DNA from: Volutella citrinella
Taxonomy: Eukaryota; Ascomycota; Sordariomycetes; Hypocreales; Nectriaceae
DNA: 64,000 nucleotides
Assembly (NCBI GenBank): GCA_034401135.1
Contig: JAWZSP010000005.1
Span: 3,162,001-3,226,000 of the forward strand
Direction: 5' to 3'
Positions within the stretch are counted from its first letter, which is position 1. Each line of letters begins with the position of its first letter. Made by a program: the position numbers and the translations under genes. Shown here piece after piece: positions 12,901 through 23,461 of this stretch. The notes beneath the pieces are model-generated. The model was not told where the DNA came from. It saw only the letters and a program-made list of their open reading frames with translations, and did not search any database.

Positions 12901-15900
12901 ACAGGATATCACGGGTTTCATTGAGACTAGCCCAGATGGTGGAAAGGTTGGACCACACAGACTGGAAGTCTCGGACCTCTTCAAGGGTAGCCTCCAGGGA
13001 GGTATCGGCACTGGCAGGAATATCGAGGGCCTCCTTCGCCTTGGCAACCATTTGAGAATCGTCCTGAAGCTTAGAAATGCGGGACTCGAACGAGCTCAGC
13101 GTGGCGGAAGCAACATCGGGTTGGATGGTGCCAGATACAGGCTTCTCTTCATTCCACTGCGCAGCGATCTCCGCGATTCTTTCATTCACCAACTTGTCCT
13201 CTGCAACAATCTTGGCACGGAGCGCGTCAGTCTGATCTTGGACAATCCTAGACTTCTTCTCCAGAATTTCCCTCAGGGCCTCCCACTGGCTTTCGATTTG
13301 CTCGATGTGCAACCAGTCATTGGGGAACTGGTAACGCTGCCGAACGAGAGTTGACTGTCCTTGTCTGAACATATCAATCTCAGGGGCCCAGGTCTTGACG
13401 TTGCGTTTGCAGCTCTGTACGACGGTGATGAACTGGACAGCCTGGGCCGTTGAAGAGGCATCGGAACTCTGACTCTCCAAGTGCTTGCGAGCTTTTTCAA
13501 TCTCGGCGTTGACATCACGCATGCGGTTGCCAAGGCGGTTGGCAAACTTCATAAGAATCTCGTGCTGCCATTGATCATACTTGGCGTTGACTTTGGTTTG
13601 CACTTGGTCATAGTCGATCGTCAGATGGCCAAATGCTCGGCTCACCTCCTGTGTATCAAAAGTGGATCGAGTCTTGCGAATCTCTTGGAGAAGTTGCAGC
13701 CAGCGCGGCAGCTGCTCGCCTAGAGCATCATACACTTGCTCGGATTGCAAATCCCAAAGCGACTGGAATTGCAACCACTTGTCAACATAGGAGCTGATTT
13801 CACGAAGCTTCTTCTCAACCGACACATAGACTCGCTGCAGTAAATCAGCGCACTCCGAGGGCAGATCTGTGAATCGAGGCTCATCATTCGCCATCGTGCT
13901 GAGGCTCATCTGGTAGCGGGTAGCCTTGATCTTTCGCAGGTTGCACACGATGCCGATCCAATCGTGAAGATGGAGGAACCAGCTGGCTCGGGCATGTTCC
14001 ATAGGTGGGTCAAGGTAGATGACTTGATTCCGCATAGCCAGCTCCAGAACGAGGCGTTGCATTACGGGGCCTTCAGGCTTGTCGTCCTCAGGAGAGTTCT
14101 TTTTCCGTCGTTCATCCTCGACAGTATCGTCCTCGAAGGCAGAAATCCAGGCCAGTACAGCACTCTGAAGTCGAGCAAGAAGAATGGACTGGATCTTGGC
14201 ATTCAGGTCTTGCACCCAAAAGTCAAGGTTGACATATTGCTCCAAGTTAAGCTGATCAACAGCAGACTGAATGGTATCGAGCCGGGTCTGGAAGGCAGCA
14301 TCATCATAAGCACACGTGTTGAGCTCCTTTAGTGCCTGCTCAACCGTCGTGTAAATGAAGCTAAGCGACACGGCTTTGCTTTGGAGAACTGAAACTGCTG
14401 CTGCAAAGCCGCGAATAAACATGACGTGCTTGCTCTCCGTCGTCTTGGAAAGTCCGAAATCAGATCCGCTAGGAAGGAGAGGTCGCGGCTGTCGGCTGTC
14501 GGTATAGAAAAGCTCGTGCGAGTTGATGAAGGACTCCCACCGGAGAGGAACACCTTCGCTAATCAGCTTGTATACTTCGTTTCGATATCCGTTAAGCAAT
14601 ACAGCTTCCTCTCCCATGACTGAAATTTGCCGCAGCGTCTGTGACAGAGTTCGGACACTTTCCATCAGACTGACAGCATAGGGGTAGACGCGTTTGGCAT
14701 CTTTGGAGACTGTCGTAACGGCGTGGGGCACGGAGTACGATTGCCAGGTTAGGTTGCGCGTTTCTTTGAATAGTGTGATCACTTGAGGATCAAAGTTGAC
14801 GGCTAGTTCAAGAATGCCACCTGCAGATCGAACCCGAGTTATGTCAAAAAGCTGTCCCGAAATGGAGATCTTTCGACGGCCAACATCAGCGAGCCAAGCC
14901 TCGTAGATTCGGGCTGTATCGAGCTTTTGCTTGAAAAGTTCACTCTCCTCCTGAAGTTTATGTCCTTCTGCATGAAGGGTCCAGTCGGGGCCAAGGACAG
15001 CTTCGACCTTTCGCATGTAGCCATCAAGCTGGAACTCAATCTGTCGTGCCCAGATGATGGCACCGGAGACAGGAGGTAGGTCACGGAGTTGGGCCATAGC
15101 GTGGGCCTCCGAGTGGCCATACTGCTGCTTGAACCGCTCGTGAAGGCCATTAATAGCTTGCTTGACGTGGTCCATTAGCTGGTTCTGGTACTCCTGAATG
15201 GCTCCTCGAATCTTGGGGCGGACAAAAAGAGCGTTGAACTTGGAGAAGACGCGGAACATCTCGTTTGCAGTTTTCGCAGTCGCCAGTCGGTCTCTCAGTC
15301 GGGCGATGATAGAGTTCTCGACTCGGGTCGTTCGTTCGTTGTACAGATTCTCGGCCCGAACCCAGCGTTCCTTGCCCTGGTCTGTAACATCCAGGAGGTC
15401 GACATTTTGAAGGGCCTCCCAGGCCTGCCTAACCTCTTCAACGGCGTCAACATCGCCCATTTCTTCCATCACGATGCCGTTGGTGCCGGTCGTCTCAGCC
15501 ACACCAGGAATGGTCGCTTCAGGGCCCAGCACGTTGACAATCGTTCGCTGGAGCTGCTCGTGATTGTCACGGAAGGTGCTGACATATTTTATCCTCGACT
15601 CGAGCTCGGAGTGCTTCCTATTGATCTTGATGGGGATGAACTTTTCATTTCGACGACGGGTCACCTCGCGAGCCACGTTGGTGAACTCCTTGACGTTCTC
15701 TTCCCACGTACGGAAGATGTCATCGCAAGTCTGCATGATGCCCTGGAATTGCTGGTAATCCAGATTCACGAGTTCAGTGCCAGGCAGCAGTCGGTGCAGG
15801 ACGTCGTCAAGGTCGGCAGAGATCGCCTCAACAAGTGGCAATGCTCTTCGAATAGGATAGGGGCATATTCTAAGCTTCTTGTTCAAGTGGCCAAAAATTT

Positions 15901-17139
15901 GCGCGATGGCCTCTTGGGCCTTGGACAACGATGTCGCAGATAGTAATTCGTCAAGAGGGAAGTCTCGCATGAGCTGGTTGTACTTCTGGACCTTTTCCAT
16001 AGCCTCCTTGAGCCCAGTGTCGGCTGTAAAACTGACAGTGGCTTGAAAACGCTTGGCATGCTTCAGAACCTCAAGGGTCAGGACGACGCCTTCACTCCTC
16101 AGTTGGCCTTCGATACCCTCCAGAGCAGACTCCATTGACAGCCAAAAGTTGACTTCCTGGCTGGCGGTGCTGAATTCCTGGTTCGTGTTCGAGCTTGGGT
16201 CTTTGGTCAACTTGGTGATGCCTTGGATGGACTTGATCCAGGTGTTGACATTTGCTTGCAGTCTGTTGAGGAAGGTACTGTCCTGGAGCAAGGTGGCAGG
16301 GATCGCATCGAGGGATGGACGGCTGTGGGTGGCCTCGGCATCGTCGACGACACTTTGGATGATGGAATGGAAAGCCAAGGAGATCTCGGGGATATCAACG
16401 TTCTGCTGAAGGTGAAGCAAGCTCAGTTCCAGGTCGTTAAGTCGCTTCTTCGTCACTGGAATACCGGTTTTGGCATCGACGTCGGCCCGTCCTCTGGCTC
16501 CGTTGGCCAGCTGCTGGCTCTTGGTGTTCGCATCGAAGTATGGCACCAGGGCGTGGTGAACCTGAGAATGAAGAACCTCCCATGGTGAGAGAGCCGTTCC
16601 CTGTTCTCCCACTCCGGCGTTGAGAGATGCAGGTCCCGGTAAATTAGTAATGAATATTTGCGACGTAAGAGGTCGTGTAGGGTCGATTGGCTGGGGAGAC
16701 TTTAGAAGAACGAGAGAGGCAACGGTTGTCTGGGAAGAAGAAATGTCGGTGGAAAGGGTATAGTAATACAAGGTTGTAGCTGGTTCATCGGAGCTGTTAG
16801 CAAACTTGTATGAAGCATGGACAACGCATCACAGTAGAACATACCTGCGGGATCGGAGCCAGATTCTAATGAGGCCGCATTTGCGATGTCCTTCTGAATG
16901 TAAAGCACATTCTGGGCATCGCTGGCGAACCGAGTGCAGCGGGAGACTGTCTCGGCGTAGCGAGAGGCATGTAGCAGGCTGCCCACTTGCTGGAGCTCCT
17001 CGCGTGTTGCTCCGAGAGCGATCTCGCAAACAGCCGCGAGATGATCCACCACGCGTTCAGGCTCGATGGTTGGGAAAGGCGTAGCTGCAACACCGTTGGC
17101 AGCAGGCCCAGGGGTTGTCGTGGGCGAAGTAACCTCCAT
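3985..17139 (-). CDS. Cytoplasmic dynein heavy chain
   Basis: Three exons in transcript order: 17139..16845, 16779..4478 and 4425..3985, giving 4345 residues, the usual length for NudA/RO-1-type fungal dynein. The protein is the minus-end microtubule motor that moves nuclei, endosomes and spindles. The first part is the tail. The ring shows four P-loops: GPAGTGKT (AAA1, about residue 1943), GNSGSGKS (AAA2, about 2238), GPPGSGKT (AAA3, about 2601) and GVSGSGKT (AAA4, about 2945). A heptad-rich stalk follows, with a microtubule-binding tip near residue 3315 (GNPP motif), then AAA5 and AAA6. The C-terminus stops soon after AAA6, as in fungi, without the longer animal C-terminal domain. Introns are 16780..16844 and 4426..4477. 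For the first, the acceptor CCAG at 16780 is the one that restores the frame. The 12.3 kb middle exon has no interruption. Confidence 0.97.
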
Positions 17140-18290
17140 GATGAGGCCGATCAGGGACGACGGCGGGGGGGGAGGATGGAGGGTTCAGAGGTAGAGAGGA
17201 GTTGTAGCAAGCTCAAAAGCTGGCAGGCATCTCCAAGCAAGCCGACTCGTGGGGTCTGTTTCAACAGGATCGAGGGGGCGCCAGTGTCCAGCTCAGGCCA
17301 AAGCCAAGGAGCTGGCCAAATCAAGGCGTGGTAGTCGGCGTCGTTCTAGGAGCGTGTGCGGCGGTATTCGGCGACTCGCAGGGTGGTGTGTCGCGTTGGT
17401 GAGGGTGTTGAGAAGCACAAGTTCTGGCGAGATGAGGTTGCCCAACCAGGGGAATATTGCTTTGATAACGCTGGTCGCTAGATTTGTTTCCTGGCTGCCG
17501 GGATTACGCGACGGGACTCAGCCAGCACAGACAAACGGGAGCCCCTGTCGCGACGGGACGGCATGTGTCAGGAGTATGAAGCTCCCTATTAGGCCACCCA
17601 CAGCGCATGCAGCCCCACAACACCCACGGCGCCATCGCCCTGCACTGAGCGCCACACACACGGGAAAGCCTCCAACGTTGGCCAATGCCCTTCATGCGCA
17701 GCTTGCGCAAAGCGGGTGGTACGTACATCCCTAATTTAGAGGCCTAATGATGTGGCAAGCTAACACTCGGTAGCGAAGTGGCCCACGCCCCGAGCTACCT
17801 TGGGTACCGTACCTAACTGGATGAGCCTGATGAGACTCTCCGCATTCTCGTGCAGGGATGCCTGCCTCATTCATTCATTGCCCAAAGATGTCGTGTGCGA
17901 ACGAGCGGCAGAGGGCTTAGCTTGGGAAGACAAAATGACTATGAAGGGACCCAGATGAAACAGATTCCCCTCTCTTCGAAGGTACAGAGTGAATGCAACC
18001 CAGGTAAGGATGTAACAAGTCCCGACTGACCGGGTTCCCTCAGTGCATTCTACTATGTACCAGCGAAATCTCGCTAGTGCTGCGCCAGCATGAAACCGAC
18101 CCATGCTGCGTCCCGGAGTTCCTGTTGCCTCACTGCCGTACCTTTCTCGTTCATCCCGCTGTAAGTCAGCACACAGGCCCTGACTATCCCTGATTACACA
18201 AGTGAAGGAGAAGAGTCAGAGGGCTGGCCTAACTCTCTGGGCTTTTGACGTCATTTCCTTCATTGAGTGACTCCCCGCGACCTACTTTGC
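17140..18290. other. Divergent promoter region, dynein / JmjC gene
   Basis: About 1.15 kb lies between the dynein start codon and the JmjC-type start codon, transcribed in opposite directions. Open frames here are short and have no domain. It most likely holds both promoters and 5' leaders. Confidence 0.6.
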
Positions 18291-19847
18291 ATGTCGAACA
18301 TGCCGCAATCGACCCAAGAAGTACTGCTGGCACACTATTACAACGCAATCGAGTCGCTCGCCAGCTCTCCATGTCATCAATATAGCACACCAATACGATC
18401 AACGAAACAAAATAGTAGTGCTCAAGGAGGCGAAGATTCGGAAGAGAAAAGTGATGGGACCTTGGCGGAGCAGCAGCATCAAGATCCCGATGTTGTCGCG
18501 ATGCTTGACCTCCTCGTACGACAGGCTCGCTATGCACTCCGCCTGCACGACAATATGCTTCTGGACATAAACCGAGTTCCGGATGCCAAAGAAGACTTGT
18601 TCAGGCGGAGGAATAACGACTTGTCATCCATAGCGACGTCCAAGTTCTATGCCCATCGCTATGACCAACTCCCTGCAATCTGGCGACACATATACGCAGA
18701 CACCTTGATGCTAGAGACGTACCACCTACTCCTAGGCCCTCTTCTTTCCGGAAAGGCCCTTCCGCAGACCATCTTAGATCCCGTGGTAGAGAAGGTCGAC
18801 AGGGCACTGATCACAGCTGGCGGTGGCGGGCGCCAGCAGTGGCTGGAGAAGACTCTGGCCTTGCTCGAGGACATTTGGATCTCGCGGCCAGGACAAGAGC
18901 GGCCTTTGAAACGTCAAAGAACTGACTCATCTTTGCCACCGCCAGAAAGATGCTTCTCTTCTGAAGAGCCCTTTGGTCGTCCCACATTATCACCCCGAAA
19001 CGAGTGCCCTCGGTACTCTGGATGGACGATGGAGCAATTCGAGGGTTACATGAATGGCAACGACGGGAAGCCGTGGCCAATCGTTTTCACCGATCTGATA
19101 GGCGACTGGCCAGCACTCACAGACCGCCCGTGGAAGAGCCCGGACTATCTGCTTTCAAAGACATTTGGCGGCAGGCGCCTTGTGCCGGTAGAGATTGGGC
19201 GCAGTTATGTTGATGATGGATGGGGCCAAGAACTCATCCGCTTCAGTGATTTCCTGAGCCGCTACATTGATGGCCAAGATCCAGATGACCAAACACGGCA
19301 AGACTCTGCCCCAAAGCCTGTCGGATACCTTGCCCAGCACAATCTCTTCCAGCAGATCCCATCTCTGCGAAACGACATTCGCGTTCCAGACTTCTGCTGG
19401 GTTGACGTCCCTCCACATCCCCTCGACTCTTCACTGAACCAGCCGCCGGTAGATGTACCCCAGCTCAACGCCTGGTTCGGTCCAGCCCGGACCATCACTC
19501 CATTGCACACAGATGCTTACCATAACCTGCTTTGTCAGGCCGTGGGTACCAAGTATCTTCGACTCTATCCACCTTGGGCGGGTGCGCAGATGCGGCCACG
19601 TGCGCCGGAGCACGGAGTTGACATGAGCAACACAAGCGCTCTCGATGTGGGGGTATTGGAAGGCTGGGACAAAATAGAAGAGGGCGCAGAGGAGGGCGAG
19701 GTTGAAAGAATGAAGCACGATATAGAAGGGGTGGAATACCGGGAGTGCATCCTTAGACCCGGTGATGTGTTGGTCATCCCAATGGGTTGGTGGCACTATG
19801 TCAGAAGCCTAAGTGTAAGCTTCAGCGTGAGTTTTTGGTGGAATTGA
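18291..19847 (+). CDS. JmjC/cupin-8 domain Fe(II)-oxygenase-like protein (KDM8/JMJD5-like)
   Basis: Single exon, 518 residues. The start is the first ATG in the frame; an upstream GTG at 18267 is unlikely to be used in a eukaryote. The N-terminal half is helical and has no known motif. The C-terminal half, from about residue 245, is a JmjC/cupin-8 domain. The iron ligands are visible: H406 and D408 (HTD in the strand after NAWFGPARTITPL) and H502 (in GWWHYVRSLS), the usual HxD...H triad. The C-terminus ends in SFSVSFWWN, typical of the JMJD5/FIH branch, whose members hydroxylate proteins using 2-oxoglutarate and oxygen; histone demethylation by this branch is disputed. All metal ligands are present, so an active enzyme is expected. 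The substrate cannot be read from the sequence. Confidence 0.85.
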   Translation: MSNMPQSTQEVLLAHYYNAIESLASSPCHQYSTPIRSTKQNSSAQGGEDSEEKSDGTLAEQQHQDPDVVAMLDLLVRQARYALRLHDNMLLDINRVPDAKEDLFRRRNNDLSSIATSKFYAHRYDQLPAIWRHIYADTLMLETYHLLLGPLLSGKALPQTILDPVVEKVDRALITAGGGGRQQWLEKTLALLEDIWISRPGQERPLKRQRTDSSLPPPERCFSSEEPFGRPTLSPRNECPRYSGWTMEQFEGYMNGNDGKPWPIVFTDLIGDWPALTDRPWKSPDYLLSKTFGGRRLVPVEIGRSYVDDGWGQELIRFSDFLSRYIDGQDPDDQTRQDSAPKPVGYLAQHNLFQQIPSLRNDIRVPDFCWVDVPPHPLDSSLNQPPVDVPQLNAWFGPARTITPLHTDAYHNLLCQAVGTKYLRLYPPWAGAQMRPRAPEHGVDMSNTSALDVGVLEGWDKIEEGAEEGEVERMKHDIEGVEYRECILRPGDVLVIPMGWWHYVRSLSVSFSVSFWWN

Positions 19848-20020
19848 TTGCGTTGCGAGACGCTCATCAGGAGAGCATCACTACGAGAAGTGTAATACAT
19901 CCCTTTTTTGGATCAACCAGAGTCAAACGGAATGGGACTTGATCACATTTGCTAAATGGCCGATAAACAACCACACAGCATAGTGCATCCAAACCAACTT
20001 CATGTTCCAGATGAACGATC

Positions 20021-21565
20021 TCATGTCAGTAAAGGCGACGCAGCTGCATCCTCTATGCTGTCCCCCGCCCCTTGGGCCTCTCGCCGAGCCTTGGCCCCAG
20101 CCTTGAGAACTTCCCATTTCTCTCTGTACTTTTCCAGCGTCTTTTGCATCTTACGGTTGTCTTTCTCGAGCTTTTCGATGTGCTTGACCGCTGCTGCCAG
20201 CTGCTCTTCCATCTCTTGGTTCTTCCTCCTCAATGACTCGTCACCGACGACAGCGCCCTTTGCACTTGCCGCAGTAGCACTGGGCGACCCAGGGCGCATC
20301 AGGCGATAGCTTTCAGCGAGGGCCATGGCTGAGTTCTGCGCACTGGCCTCAAAAGCATGCAGTCGTTTGGTGAGTTTGTCCAACATGTCCTTGAGCGACT
20401 TGTTTTCGGTATAAAGTTCCTCGATGGTGTTGTTGAGCTGCTTGTCGGTCCGCGCGCGGCCAACTCGCCGCCGAGCTCCGGACGAGAGTTTAGCAGGTGT
20501 CTCACGGGCATCTACAAAATCATCATCTTCCTCTTCGGCTGCCTCTAGGATATCACTTTGACCGGAGCTCTCAAGACGGCGTTTTTCCTTCTCCGCATAG
20601 CTAAGTATGTTGGCGTAAGACATTGTATGGCCAGTAGTAGGCACCACATAGAATGAGTCGTTTGTTCCATGACCATCACGCACAAGAGCCTGCATTGTCG
20701 CTTTGGAATAAATCTTAGACAGGTCCGGCTCGGATATCTTGGAAGGCGAGGCCTTGAGGTGGGCCCGTTTAGTAGGAGACGGCTCTGGGGACTCTGGCAG
20801 TTCCGGTGTTGACGACTCCTCTTGAATAAGAGGCAGGCCAGCAAATGCCAGAGGTGCCGAGATCTTGTTGATCAAGCTTCCAAAGGTGTTATAAAACCGA
20901 GTATATCCGCCATCGTCTGTTGCGAGAGAGGCCGTGTCGGTTCGAAGCGTCACTCCTGCCTTGCTATTCGGATCCTTGGTTTTATTTTGAGACGAGCCGG
21001 GCGGCACCCAAGCCGGGCGACCAGGCTGGTGGTCCATGATATTTTGCATCTTCGCTTTGGTTCCATGGGGTCGTGAGAGAGCATCTACATTGCCAGGCGC
21101 CTCGTCGATACTAACACTCGGCGCCAAGGGCTGTCCCCGGTATTTGGATCGAATACCCCGAGCTGTGGCCAGGTTACTGGCGATGGACGATGACATTTCG
21201 CGGGAGGCAACTCGTCGCTGTGTTGGGGGGCCAGACTTGGGTGCGTTGTCGGCCTTCTTCGGTTGGGCATCCTGGGGAGGCTTCTCGGAAGCCGCTTGCT
21301 TCTCGGACACGACTTCGGTATCGGCATCGGTGGAGGGGCTGGGCAACTTCAGAATCTCGGCAAGTTTTCGGTGGTGTTCTTCGAGAAGCTTGAGTGTGCG
21401 CAGGGCTTCCAGGCTCGAGGTAGACCGGGCGGCGTTGGCAAACTCGCCAGCGGCTTGGGTATGTTCACTGATGGCGACGACGGTTTCTGAGGCAGAAGCC
21501 TGGCGGGTAGCCACGGCAGCCGCACGCGCATGGTCGTGGGCTTTTACAAGGGGCGAGGAATCCAT
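20021..21565 (-). CDS. MIT-like domain and coiled-coil protein (possible Atg38/NRBF2-like)
   Basis: Single exon, 514 residues, starting at ATG 21565. The frame is open 62 codons further upstream but holds no ATG there. Residues 1-75 form a helical hairpin rich in Ala with the spacing of a microtubule-interacting-and-trafficking (MIT) domain. A long disordered Ser/Pro/Lys middle follows, then an acidic patch (AAEEEDDDFVDA) and two coiled coils, the last at about residues 450-505. MIT domain plus C-terminal coiled coil is the layout of Atg38/NRBF2, which bridges the autophagy PI3-kinase complex, but this match is by architecture only. It could instead be another MIT adaptor of the ESCRT or endosomal system. 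Short stretches similar to this gene and its promoter recur at 25055-25145 and 25881-25930. Confidence 0.7.
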   Translation of the reverse strand: MDSSPLVKAHDHARAAAVATRQASASETVVAISEHTQAAGEFANAARSTSSLEALRTLKLLEEHHRKLAEILKLPSPSTDADTEVVSEKQAASEKPPQDAQPKKADNAPKSGPPTQRRVASREMSSSIASNLATARGIRSKYRGQPLAPSVSIDEAPGNVDALSRPHGTKAKMQNIMDHQPGRPAWVPPGSSQNKTKDPNSKAGVTLRTDTASLATDDGGYTRFYNTFGSLINKISAPLAFAGLPLIQEESSTPELPESPEPSPTKRAHLKASPSKISEPDLSKIYSKATMQALVRDGHGTNDSFYVVPTTGHTMSYANILSYAEKEKRRLESSGQSDILEAAEEEDDDFVDARETPAKLSSGARRRVGRARTDKQLNNTIEELYTENKSLKDMLDKLTKRLHAFEASAQNSAMALAESYRLMRPGSPSATAASAKGAVVGDESLRRKNQEMEEQLAAAVKHIEKLEKDNRKMQKTLEKYREKWEVLKAGAKARREAQGAGDSIEDAAASPLLT

Positions 21566-21952
21566 GGTGCTTTCTCGGCGGTCATGAGGAGAGGTCGATG
21601 TGCCTCCTGACGATGCGGTGCGATGCGATGCGATGCTATCTAGTCCGTCAGCGCCCGATGTTAAGCAAACGGTCGAATCGGCTTCGGCTGGTCTCGTGAG
21701 CTTAAGGTGGTGTGGCTTAGTGGGCCCCACAGCTACGGGGAGCTGCGTCACCTTTGACTGGGGGCAGAATTAGAAGAAGGCACGTCCACGGGTCCTCTCC
21801 GCTTGGCTTCTCGTCACAAATCTTACTTGGGCGGTTGCTTGCACAGTAAATTTCCTGTCTATCGCCATGTCTATCTCAAGTGACATTCTACTTTTTTTTA
21901 AACCTGGCTCTTCAACAAGAAATAGATAAAGAGCCAACAAGAAGACCCTCCA
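21566..21952. other. Promoter of the MIT-like gene and 3' flank of the F-box locus
   Basis: About 390 bases with no gene. The part at 21724-21765 resembles a piece at 25880-25930 (both begin with the 16-mer ccccacagctacgggg). Confidence 0.6.
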
Positions 21953-23461
21953 TCAGACCTCTTCTCCCACGAATGCTTCCTGTCGTAGCTGCCGGGCAGA
22001 TATTGGATCAATAACCTCCCCTGGCAAACGCAAGTGGCAGATAGCATCACCGTTTTGTTTGACGACTGCTTGTAGCTGCTCGTTTTCGATTCGGAGGATG
22101 AAATCTGGGTCAACCTTCTTCCAGGATTCTACCACTTCGTAATTCAGCTCAAAATGCCATGTTCCGCGCCTCGTCAGAGTAGCTTGCTGCCTTAATCTGT
22201 CCCTTTGATAGATGATCGCACACGCCTCTCCTCGCTTACTATTCCAAAGTATCAATCGTTCGAGGTGCTTCATCTCTTGCGGAAACGAGCTCGCGTCGCT
22301 TAAGAAAGCAGCAATTCGCCAACTTTGGCACTCTCTTTCGAGGATGGACGCCGTGAGTGTAAGCGATCGTAATTTGTGGCAGCAATGAGTTGACTGCAAA
22401 GAGTCCAAAAATTGTCGGCCATCAACCATGAAGGAGATTGAGAGATGTTTGAGGTCACAACTCCTCAAGACCAGGGCTCTGACTAGCTCGGCACCTGCAG
22501 TCATGTTATGATCGATAACGTTCTCAAACAACGTAACGCGGTGCATTGCCGACACAAGCTCAGAATTGGGATCCTCAAAGATCGAGAGCCTTTCGACGCG
22601 ACTCGGCAGAGCGTCTTGAATCACGGACGCAAACTCTGCAAATAAATGATTAGGTCGTCGATCAAACAGTTGGCGCCTCAACATACCCCTATCACACGCA
22701 ATCTTCCAGGGGAGGCGGCAAGCGCGCCATGGCTCGTAGGCCATAGTTTGTAGCCGAGGAAGTTTCTGTATCAATTGCTTCAGAACTGGTGGTACAATTT
22801 GCCGCCGACATTCTCGACGTATGACAAGCCGCGTCACTGCGTGGACTTCTGGGATGCTCTCCGGGAGACTGAATCATATCGGGTCGAAGAGCCGTGACAT
22901 AGCTTCTGCAGAGGGACTCTTCACCTGCCGGCCATCAATCCAACCGTGTTTTGGGTCATGCCATCTAGCGGGGGCCTCTTGCTGCTGCTGTTTGTGCCCT
23001 GATTCTCCATCGGTTTGGGCGTCTAGTCCAATGCAATAATTTTTTAACCAGTGCTCCGAGTCGCTAGGTGAGAAGGTGTTGAGCTCTAACACGAAGCGGT
23101 CTGTCGGTTTCCAAGCACTCAAGACAGTAAACAGTCTCTCTATCGCAGCTGTGAAGATGGAGCTATGCTGCGATATACGCGACGATGATTCACGCTTCCA
23201 ACAAAGGTGACATGAGTATCGTGGTAGCTCAATATTCAGCCGAATTTGACGAACAAGACCCGCAGCTCGAGTGGTCATATAGCCAAGTTGCTCTAGGCAT
23301 GGTACCTGTAATTCCAGTCGGTAGAAATTCTGTGGCTCAATGAATGCCTTCCATTCTGAGCAGACAGCCGCGCAGGAGCCGCGAGCCCCCTGGCGGAAGA
23401 CTAATTCCAGTATTTGTAGCCGAATCTCCGGCGGCAACGAAGCCCAAGAAGAGCCTGATAT
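21953..23461 (-). pseudogene. F-box / DUF6546-like protein, probably disrupted
   Basis: One reading frame of 503 codons is interrupted by a single TGA (plus-strand 22874-22876). The N-terminal part begins W-A-S-L-P-P-E-I-R-L-Q-I-L-E, followed by a Cys/Ala helix and VCSEWKAFIEPQNF, the F-box-like start of fungal DUF6546 proteins. The part after the stop continues the same family: L-P-E-S-I-P-E-V-H-A-V-T, then IRRECRRQI and YEPWRACRLPWK. The stop lies inside a conserved stretch (MSRLFDPI-stop-FSLPE), and no intron of plausible length and phase removes it. No ATG precedes the F-box in its exon: an ATA stands at 23461-23459, where an initiator would fit, and a stop lies upstream. Both facts suggest decay. 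Less likely alternatives are a distant first exon plus a tiny intron, stop readthrough, or a sequencing error. Such F-box proteins would act in SCF-type recognition, with unknown targets. Confidence 0.7.

Noticed and set aside
16794..16844. Shorter first intron of the dynein gene using acceptor CTAACAG
   Set aside because: It leaves the wrong phase for the long exon. The acceptor at 16780 restores the frame and the expected protein sequence.
22880..22940. A 56-base GT-AG intron (GTGAAG...ATTCAG) that would remove the TGA in the F-box locus
   Set aside because: Its phase would shift the downstream part out of the conserved reading frame, and it would delete the conserved MSRLFD stretch.
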